6,237 bases of DNA. Origin: an uncultured Lachnospiraceae bacterium. Lineage in GTDB: Bacteria; Bacillota; Clostridia; Lachnospirales; Lachnospiraceae. The notes beneath the pieces are model-generated. The model ran no database searches, was not told where the DNA came from, and was given only the letters and a program-made list of their open reading frames with translations. Of the stretch, positions 1 through 4,456 are shown one piece after another (position 1 is the first letter of the stretch; every line of letters begins with the position of its first letter). The position numbers and the translations under genes were made by a program. Location: NCBI GenBank assembly GCA_946533525.1, contig CAMNBW010000103.1, positions 1-6,237 of the forward strand. The letters run 5' to 3'.

Positions 1-101
1 TTCTTAAAAACCTCGATCGCCGCGGGAGCTGTGTTGGTATTTATTGAACCCTCCAGCACGATCACGGTGGTGTTTTCTTCTTTTTTTACATTTATTTCCA
101 T
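1..101 (-). CDS. STAS-domain anti-sigma-factor antagonist (partial, N-terminus only)
   Basis: The gene reads leftward from ATG 101 and is cut by the window edge after about 33 codons. The visible N-terminus is MEINVKKEENTTVIVLEGSI, followed by NTNTAPAAIEVFK. This is the first beta-strand pair and loop of a STAS domain, whose usual pattern is a short charged strand, then LEGxLDTxTAP. Such proteins (SpoIIAA/RsbV type) bind anti-sigma kinases when unphosphorylated, and SpoIIE-type PP2C phosphatases reactivate them. The phosphorylated Ser/Thr lies further in and is not visible. The Asp usual after the LEG strand is Asn here. The start is supported by a very strong ribosome site on the minus strand. 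An upstream in-frame ATG at 125 has no such site. Family assignment rests on only 33 residues but the pattern is characteristic. Confidence 0.72.
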   Translation of the reverse strand, partial: MEINVKKEENTTVIVLEGSINTNTAPAAIEVFK

Positions 102-105
102 TTGT

Positions 106-114
106 CCCCTCCCC
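106..114 (-). promoter_or_regulatory. Ribosome binding site of the STAS gene
   Basis: On the minus strand this reads GGGGAGGGG. Its GGAGG core ends six bases before ATG 101. This fixes the start at 101 rather than the in-frame ATG at 125. No convincing promoter could be placed further upstream on the minus strand. Confidence 0.7.
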
Positions 115-223
115 TTGACAGCCATATGATCTTTTCGGAGATCGTCAATGCCCTTGAACCCACCGTTGACCCGTCTTCCCCGATTTACTCAGTAGCGGTC
201 TTTACCATGTCAGGCCCTGTTTT

Positions 224-469
224 TTGTCTAACGGAATGGAGGCGCAGGCCTTTAAGGATAATACATGGGTGAACGAATGGTCGAAGGCATACCGTAAAAA
301 TCTGGGGCAGGATAGGATGCTTGAAATATTGAATGAGCACCGGGAAGAGGATGACCGCAGTCTTTGTGAAACGATAGTAGAGGCCGTCGACCGCCATGTG
401 GGCGAGGATCCCCAGTTTGACGACATTACGGTTTTAAGTCTTACAATTAAGAGCCTGAACGAGGCTTAA
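224..469 (+). pseudogene. C-terminal remnant of a SpoIIE/PP2C-type serine phosphatase
   Basis: About 81 residues match only the end of a PP2C phosphatase of the SpoIIE/RsbU class. The segment LGQDRMLEIL resembles the family's FGxERMLExL helix, and VGEDPQFDDITVLSLTI is the family's closing strand with the metal-binding FDDIT motif. The preceding motif, normally YTDGVTEA with a metal-binding Asp, is LSNGMEAQ here, so that Asp is lost. The rest of the roughly 200-residue domain is absent. The only start is a TTG at 224 without a ribosome site. The frame is open back to 170 but that sequence does not look like PP2C. It points away from the STAS gene, its expected functional partner. Most likely a decayed gene fragment; a very short expressed protein is possible but could not be a complete phosphatase. 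Confidence 0.6.
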
Positions 470-485
470 AAAGGTATAAATTGTC

Positions 486-514
486 TTGCCAAGGAGCAGG
501 GCTTTTTATATAAT
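486..514 (+). promoter_or_regulatory. Sigma-A promoter of the amylosucrase-lacI-HAD operon
   Basis: The -35 element is TTGCCA at 486-491 (5 of 6 to consensus) and the -10 is a perfect TATAAT at 509-514, separated by 17 bp. Transcription should begin near 521, which is the first base of the operator-like palindrome. The leader would be about 45 nt. No other candidate of this quality lies before the amylosucrase gene. Confidence 0.82.
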
Positions 515-520
515 TGTGAT

Positions 521-534
521 TGAAATCGTTTGCA
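521..534 (+). promoter_or_regulatory. LacI-family operator / cre-like site O1
   Basis: TGAAATCGTTTGCA is an imperfect 14-bp palindrome with the central CG typical of LacI-family operators. Its reverse complement matches the site at 4398-4411 at 13 of 14 positions. It starts six bases after the -10 box, at the predicted transcription start, so a bound repressor would block initiation. It also fits the CcpA cre consensus core (TGNAANCGNWNNCA), so carbon catabolite control through the same site cannot be excluded. Because lacI is in the operon downstream, this would make the regulator autoregulated. Confidence 0.78.
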
Positions 535-553
535 CTAAATATTCACCATAAAT

Positions 554-558
554 GGAGG
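554..558 (+). promoter_or_regulatory. Ribosome binding site that decides the amylosucrase start
   Basis: GGAGG here lies eight bases before TTG 567. It overlaps the G of the upstream in-frame ATG (552-554), so that ATG cannot use it and has no other Shine-Dalgarno sequence. The next ATG, at 582, is too far away. TTG 567 is therefore the best start. Confidence 0.72.
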
Positions 559-566
559 TGTGGATT

Positions 567-2414
567 TTGTCGGAAGAAAAAATGGACAGGGTTTTCACTG
601 AGCGCTTAAATACGCATATCGACGAAATGAGGTGGCTCTACAAGGAGCTATACAACGACGACAATGCCTTCAGTTATTTTTGCAGGATGTTGTATGAGTA
701 TTACAGTGCGAGAAACAGGAAGCTCAGAGACTGGGATCTTTCAAGGATAGAGGATCCCGGCTGGTATACGGGCAATGAAATGCTCGGGATGCAGATGTAT
801 GTAGACTGCTTCGCGGGAAACTTAAAGGGCGTTGCCTCCCATCTGGACTATCTTGAGGAATGCAGGGTCAATTATATACACCTGATGCCGCTTTTAACGA
901 GCCCCAGGGGCAGAAGCGACGGCGGCTATGCCGTGGCGGATTTCAGAAACGTGGATCCCAGATTCGGAACGATGGAGGATCTCGCAAAGCTTTCTCAGGC
1001 CTGCCATGACAGGGGCTTAAGTGTCTGCCTGGACTTTGTCATGAACCATACCAGCGAGGAGCATGACTGGGCGAAGCATGCCAAAAACGGGGAGAAGGAG
1101 TACCAGGACAGATACTTTTTCTTCGACGATTGGGGGATTCCCAATGAGTTTGAAAAGTCGATGCCCGAAGTTTTTCCCACGACTGCACCCGGAAATTTCA
1201 GCTGGTGTCCGGAGGCTTCAAAGGTCGTGATGACGACCTTCTATCCCTATCAATGGGATCTCAATTACAGAAACCCTACAGTATTTAATGACATGACAGC
1301 GAACATGCTGTATCTATGCAATCAGGGAGTGGATATAATCCGTCTCGATGCAGTGCCCTATATCTGGAAGACACTGGGAACCAACTGCCGGAATCTCCCC
1401 CAGGTGCACACTCTGGTCAGGATAATGCGGATGGCTGTGGAGGTAGTCTGTCCCGGAACGGTGCTCTTAGGCGAGGTGGTAATGGAGCCGTCAAAGGTCG
1501 TACCGTATTTTGGAACCCTCGAGAAGCCGGAATGCAATATGTTATACAACGTTACGACAATGGCGACGACCTGGCATACAGTCGCCACGAAGGATGTGCG
1601 GCTTTTAAAGGATCAGTTAAACAAAGTATTTTCCCTGCCCAGGCAGTATATTTTTTTAAATTATCTGCGCTGTCACGATGACATTGGCTGGGGGCTGGAC
1701 TATGACTATTTAAAGCAGTTCGGTCTGGAAGAGGTGGCTCACAAGAGATTTCTTAACGACTATTTAAAGGGGGCTTATCCGGGAAGCGATTCCAGAGGGG
1801 AGCTCTATAACGACGATATAAGGCTCGGAGATGCCAGACTTTGCGGAACCACGGCCTCCCTTTGCGGGATAGAGGCAGCAGAGTACGAAGGGAACGCTGA
1901 GAAGCTGGAGCGGGGGATAAAGCTGGATATAATGCTGCACGCTTTTCTCTTTTCCCAGAGCGGCATACCTGTTCTCTACAGCGGAGACGAGGTAGGCCAG
2001 CTCAATGACTACAGCTATCATGATGACCCCTTAAAGGCGGAGGACAGCCGCTATCTGCACAGGGGCAGGCTCGACTGGAAATCGGTGGGTAAACGGACGA
2101 ATAGGCGCTCCAGAGAAGGCAGGATCTTTAACGCCATAGGAGAGCTGTTTAGTCTGAGATCAAAATACGCTGTTTTTGAAACCGGGGCGGATGCCTGGGT
2201 GGTTGAGACCTATAATGATCACGTGCTTGGAATAGGAAGATATTACCGCGGAGAAAAGTTTATAGGGCTGTTCAATTTCAGTCCGGAGCCCCAGATCGCG
2301 TGGATAAATGAGGTGGAGGACTATAAGGATATGCTCGAAGACAGGGCATTGAAGGCTCAGGGAGTGAACCTCGAGGGCTTTGGTTTTAAATGGCTGCTTA
2401 CCAAATTCAAATGA
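567..2414 (+). CDS. GH13_4 amylosucrase-like glucansucrase
   Basis: A 615-residue protein resembling amylosucrase throughout (the Neisseria polysaccharea enzyme, NpAS, has about 636). NpAS transfers glucose from sucrose onto alpha-1,4-glucan and releases fructose. An N-terminal helical domain (about 1-75) precedes the GH13 barrel, which opens at LGMQMYVDCFAGN. Numbering from TTG 567: nucleophile D261 (RLDAVPYIWK), acid/base E303 (LLGEVV), stabiliser D371 (CHDDIGW), plus H161 in FVMNHTSEEH, D118 in RSDGGYAV, R424 and R495 (EDSRYLHR). These match NpAS D286, E328, D393, H187, D144, R446 and R509. The D118/R495 pair would close the -1 pocket as in NpAS. Differences lie in acceptor positions: P264-Y265 replace A289-F290 and P200 replaces R226. 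No signal peptide, so cytoplasmic. First gene of an operon with lacI and a HAD phosphatase. A sucrose hydrolase of the same subfamily is possible; sucrose phosphorylase (GH13_18) is unlikely. NpAS alignment is from memory. Confidence 0.88.
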   Translation: MSEEKMDRVFTERLNTHIDEMRWLYKELYNDDNAFSYFCRMLYEYYSARNRKLRDWDLSRIEDPGWYTGNEMLGMQMYVDCFAGNLKGVASHLDYLEECRVNYIHLMPLLTSPRGRSDGGYAVADFRNVDPRFGTMEDLAKLSQACHDRGLSVCLDFVMNHTSEEHDWAKHAKNGEKEYQDRYFFFDDWGIPNEFEKSMPEVFPTTAPGNFSWCPEASKVVMTTFYPYQWDLNYRNPTVFNDMTANMLYLCNQGVDIIRLDAVPYIWKTLGTNCRNLPQVHTLVRIMRMAVEVVCPGTVLLGEVVMEPSKVVPYFGTLEKPECNMLYNVTTMATTWHTVATKDVRLLKDQLNKVFSLPRQYIFLNYLRCHDDIGWGLDYDYLKQFGLEEVAHKRFLNDYLKGAYPGSDSRGELYNDDIRLGDARLCGTTASLCGIEAAEYEGNAEKLERGIKLDIMLHAFLFSQSGIPVLYSGDEVGQLNDYSYHDDPLKAEDSRYLHRGRLDWKSVGKRTNRRSREGRIFNAIGELFSLRSKYAVFETGADAWVVETYNDHVLGIGRYYRGEKFIGLFNFSPEPQIAWINEVEDYKDMLEDRALKAQGVNLEGFGFKWLLTKFK

Positions 2415-2416
2415 TT

Positions 2417-2423
2417 GGAGAAG
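2417..2423 (+). promoter_or_regulatory. Ribosome binding site of the lacI-family gene
   Basis: GGAGAAG lies in the 12-bp gap after the amylosucrase stop, with its GGAG six bases before ATG 2427. It overlaps the alternative TTG start at 2415, which has no ribosome site of its own. This supports ATG 2427, which also gives the standard N-terminus of the family. Confidence 0.68.
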
Positions 2424-2426
2424 CTC

Positions 2427-3413
2427 ATGACGATCAGGGAAGTTGCAGATATAGCAGGGGTGAGCCCTTCGGCGGTGAGCCGGTATTTTAATGGGGGTCC
2501 TTTGAGCGAGGACAAGAGAAAGAAGATACAGAAGGCGGTAAAGCAGACGGGTTTTGCGCCGAGCGTGAGCGCAAAGATAATGCGCACGGGAAAGAGCGGG
2601 CAGATAGGAGTTATCGTTCCGCATATCCATTCCGATTCGTTTTCACATATCATGTCGGGAATCGCTGACAGGACGAGGGAGACGAAATATATCCTAATAC
2701 TTGGCTGTACAGACGGGGACAGGGACCGCGAGATAGAATATATAAAGGCTATGGAGCGAAATAAGGTGGAGGGAATAATCCTCATGGGAACCGTAATGAC
2801 TCCGGCGCTTAGGAGCGCCATGGAGGAATGTCCCGTACCCATAGTCGTGACCGGACAGAATTTTTCCGGAGTTCCCTGCGTCTACCACGATGATTTTAAT
2901 GCGATGAGGGAGCTGACCGGGAGGATGCTCTCAAAGGGCAGACGCAATATCGCCTATATAGGGGTCACTGAGGAGGACGCGGCGGCAGGCCGGGAGAGAA
3001 GGCGCGGAGTGGAGGCGGCCATTAACTCCTTTGAGGGCGGAAAGGTCAGTCTTACCAGCGTCACAGCGGAATTCAGCTCGGAGAGCGGCAGGCTTAAAAT
3101 GCAGGAGATATTAAAGCGCAGTACGGATACGGATGGAGTGATCTGTGCAAGCGACTTTATCGCCCTGGGAGCCATGAGCGCAATAAGGGAGGCCGGCAAA
3201 CAGATACCTGCGGACATAAGCATTGCGGGTATAGGAGACAGCTGGGCCGACGTTATAGCAAGGCCCCAGCTTACCAGCGTGCATTTATATTATAAGCAAT
3301 GCGGCATCGAGGCGATGGAAACGCTTATACAGTTCATTGAAAAAAACGGGAAAAACATCCCGGTCAGGCAGATAATGCTGGGATATGACATTATAGAAAG
3401 GGAGTCATTGTAA
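2427..3413 (+). CDS. LacI-family transcriptional regulator, probably of sucrose use (ScrR-like)
   Basis: A 328-residue repressor-type protein with the full LacI-family layout. The helix-turn-helix is residues 2-24 (TIREVADIAGVSPSAVSRYF), followed by the hinge near 45-55 (APSVSAKIMRTG) and a periplasmic-binding-protein-like sensor domain from IGVIVPHIHS to the C-terminus, including VICASDFIALGAMSAIREAG and the closing ADISIAGIGDS segment. The hinge position usually held by the Leu inserted into the operator minor groove is Met52. The SPSAVSRYFNGGPLSEDKR stretch is like that of clostridial regulators beside sucrose genes. The ligand, perhaps sucrose or its phosphate, is inferred from context. 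The gene sits 12 bp after amylosucrase and 5 bp before the HAD gene, so it should be co-transcribed and autoregulated. Its likely targets are the sites at 521-534 and 4398-4411. Confidence 0.9.
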   Translation: MTIREVADIAGVSPSAVSRYFNGGPLSEDKRKKIQKAVKQTGFAPSVSAKIMRTGKSGQIGVIVPHIHSDSFSHIMSGIADRTRETKYILILGCTDGDRDREIEYIKAMERNKVEGIILMGTVMTPALRSAMEECPVPIVVTGQNFSGVPCVYHDDFNAMRELTGRMLSKGRRNIAYIGVTEEDAAAGRERRRGVEAAINSFEGGKVSLTSVTAEFSSESGRLKMQEILKRSTDTDGVICASDFIALGAMSAIREAGKQIPADISIAGIGDSWADVIARPQLTSVHLYYKQCGIEAMETLIQFIEKNGKNIPVRQIMLGYDIIERESL

Positions 3414-3418
3414 GGATC

Positions 3419-4237
3419 ATGAAGCTAATTTTTTTGGACATAGACGGAACCTTGACCAGGCCCGGGGAAAATACTCCGCCGGAGAGCGCGCTGAAGGCTA
3501 TCAGGGCTGCACAGGAAAAAGGAAATAAAGTATTTTTGTGCACAGGAAGAAATCCTGCGATGCTTGCCCCTCTTTTAAAATATGGCTTTGACGGCTATAT
3601 AGGCTGTGGGGGAGGGTACGTCAAGCTCGGAGACAGGCTTTTGTACGATTGCCCGATGACGGCTGAGCAGAGAGATACGGCCCTCGATACCCTGCACAGA
3701 AACGGCGTTTTTTGTACCATTGAATCAGAGGGAGGCTCCTGGGGAGACGAAAATCTTGACAAATTTTTAAGTGCCCAGGGGGAGGGGAACAGCGAGATCG
3801 AGCGCTGGAGGAAGGCACTGGCCTCAAACCTCGGGATCCGGCCCATGCAGGAATACGATGGAAGTCCTATATACAAGGTCGTTGTGATGTGTACGGACAG
3901 CAAAATGCTGGACGAGGCAAAGGCGGCGCTGGAGGACGAATTCAACTTTGTGATGCAGGAGGTAAAGGAACACAGCTGCATAAACGGAGAGCTCATAAAC
4001 CGGAAATTTGACAAGGGTAAGGGAGTCAGACTTATAGCTCAGGAGCTCGGCGTGGATATAAAGGATACTATCGGCTTCGGTGACAGCATGAATGACCTGG
4101 AGATGATAGAGGCGGTGGGCTGCGGAGTGTGTATGGAAAACGGGGCGGAAATGCTGAAGGAAAAGGCGGATATGGTCTGCCCGGCTGTCGGGGAGGACGG
4201 CCTCGCACAGGGCTTTGCAGAGCTGGGATTGGTGTAG
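3419..4237 (+). CDS. Cof-type HAD-superfamily (IIB) sugar-phosphate phosphatase
   Basis: A complete 272-residue HAD hydrolase of the Cof/IIB type. Motif I is LDIDGT with nucleophile D7 and acid/base D9; motif II is T42 in LCTGRN; motif III is probably K201 in KGVRLIAQELG; motif IV is GDSMND with metal-binding D222 and D226. The C2-type cap lies between motifs II and III, roughly residues 80-190. The start is firm because MKLIFLDIDGT is the normal family N-terminus, although the ribosome site is weak: AAGGA is only 2 bp away and AAGGGAG is 14 bp away. IIB phosphatases act on phosphosugars and related small molecules, and plant and cyanobacterial sucrose-phosphate phosphatase belongs to the same subclass. 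In this operon, the natural guess is a sugar phosphate made by the sucrose PTS or from the fructose released. Substrate cannot be read from sequence; a general detoxifying phosphatase is the alternative. Confidence 0.88.
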   Translation: MKLIFLDIDGTLTRPGENTPPESALKAIRAAQEKGNKVFLCTGRNPAMLAPLLKYGFDGYIGCGGGYVKLGDRLLYDCPMTAEQRDTALDTLHRNGVFCTIESEGGSWGDENLDKFLSAQGEGNSEIERWRKALASNLGIRPMQEYDGSPIYKVVVMCTDSKMLDEAKAALEDEFNFVMQEVKEHSCINGELINRKFDKGKGVRLIAQELGVDIKDTIGFGDSMNDLEMIEAVGCGVCMENGAEMLKEKADMVCPAVGEDGLAQGFAELGLV

Positions 4238-4344
4238 TGTGTAGTATTTTAATTAGCTGCACTGGCGTAAGGTAAGGCGGCTTGTGCGGGGAATCTTAAG
4301 ACAGGGCATTTAGTTATTTCACACAAAAAACAATGTATAAAATC

Positions 4345-4355
4345 GGCATTATGCC
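4345..4355. repeat. Short perfect palindrome upstream of the PTS promoter
   Basis: GGCATTATGCC is a perfect inverted repeat of 5-bp arms around one central T. It ends three bases before the -35 box, a position where an activator or second repressor might bind. As RNA it would give only a tiny stem and no T-run follows, so it is not a terminator. It may be chance. Confidence 0.3.
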
Positions 4356-4358
4356 AAA

Positions 4359-4387
4359 TTGACACATAGGTACATTGAAAATAAAAT
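4359..4387 (+). promoter_or_regulatory. Sigma-A promoter of the PTS gene
   Basis: A perfect -35 TTGACA at 4359-4364 is followed after 17 bp by the -10 TAAAAT at 4382-4387 (5 of 6). Transcription should start near 4394, giving a leader of about 60 nt that contains the operator. The PTS gene therefore has its own promoter, apart from possible read-through from the upstream operon. Confidence 0.83.
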
Positions 4388-4397
4388 GAATATTAAG

Positions 4398-4411
4398 TGA
4401 AAACGATTTCA
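4398..4411 (+). promoter_or_regulatory. LacI-family operator / cre-like site O2
   Basis: TGAAAACGATTTCA is a 14-bp palindrome with 6 of 7 half-site pairs matching and a central CG. Its reverse complement, TGAAATCGTTTTCA, differs from the site at 521-534 at one base. It lies just downstream of the predicted start of transcription, where bound repressor would block initiation or early elongation. It also fits the cre core, so CcpA is an alternative or additional binder. Confidence 0.8.
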
Positions 4412-4443
4412 GTCACACGCACACTTGTTTCTAAAATCATAGT

Positions 4444-4449
4444 GGAGGA
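4444..4449 (+). promoter_or_regulatory. Ribosome binding site of the PTS gene
   Basis: GGAGGA lies seven bases before ATG 4457, ideal spacing. This confirms the start of the EIIB domain. Confidence 0.8.
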
Positions 4450-4456
4450 AAAGGAT

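Larger units (their letters stand above)
4238..4456. other. Intergenic regulatory region before the PTS gene
   Basis: This 219-bp AT-rich stretch holds no supportable gene. The first 100 bases contain no clear hairpin plus T-run, so the HAD operon has no evident intrinsic terminator and may read through into the PTS gene. The second half carries an 11-bp palindrome, the PTS promoter, the operator and the ribosome site. No antiterminator (RAT-like) hairpin of the LicT/SacY kind was found in the roughly 60-nt leader. Confidence 0.6.

Noticed and set aside
121..148. Minus-strand TTGACG with TATGGC as a promoter for the STAS gene
   Set aside because: The -10 matches only half of consensus and the start would fall on the ribosome site, leaving almost no leader.
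1545..1560. AACGTT-centred sequence inside the amylosucrase gene as a third operator
   Set aside because: The flanks do not match the TGAAA/TTTCA arms of the two promoter sites.
1316..1681. 121-codon + strand frame inside the amylosucrase gene
   Set aside because: Out-of-frame shadow of the conserved catalytic region; the main frame encodes unbroken GH13 motifs and this frame resembles no protein I recognise.
2160..2842. Minus-strand frames of about 160 codons across the amylosucrase-lacI junction
   Set aside because: Antisense shadows of two well-supported genes, with no start signals.
4252..4290. GCAC...GTGC inverted repeat after the HAD gene as a terminator
   Set aside because: Only four base pairs around a long loop and no T-run follows, so it does not support an intrinsic terminator.
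4336..4341. TATAAA as a possible second -10 box before the PTS gene
   Set aside because: The only -35 candidate at 17 bp is GTTATT, which is poor; the promoter at 4359-4387 is far better and positions the operator sensibly.
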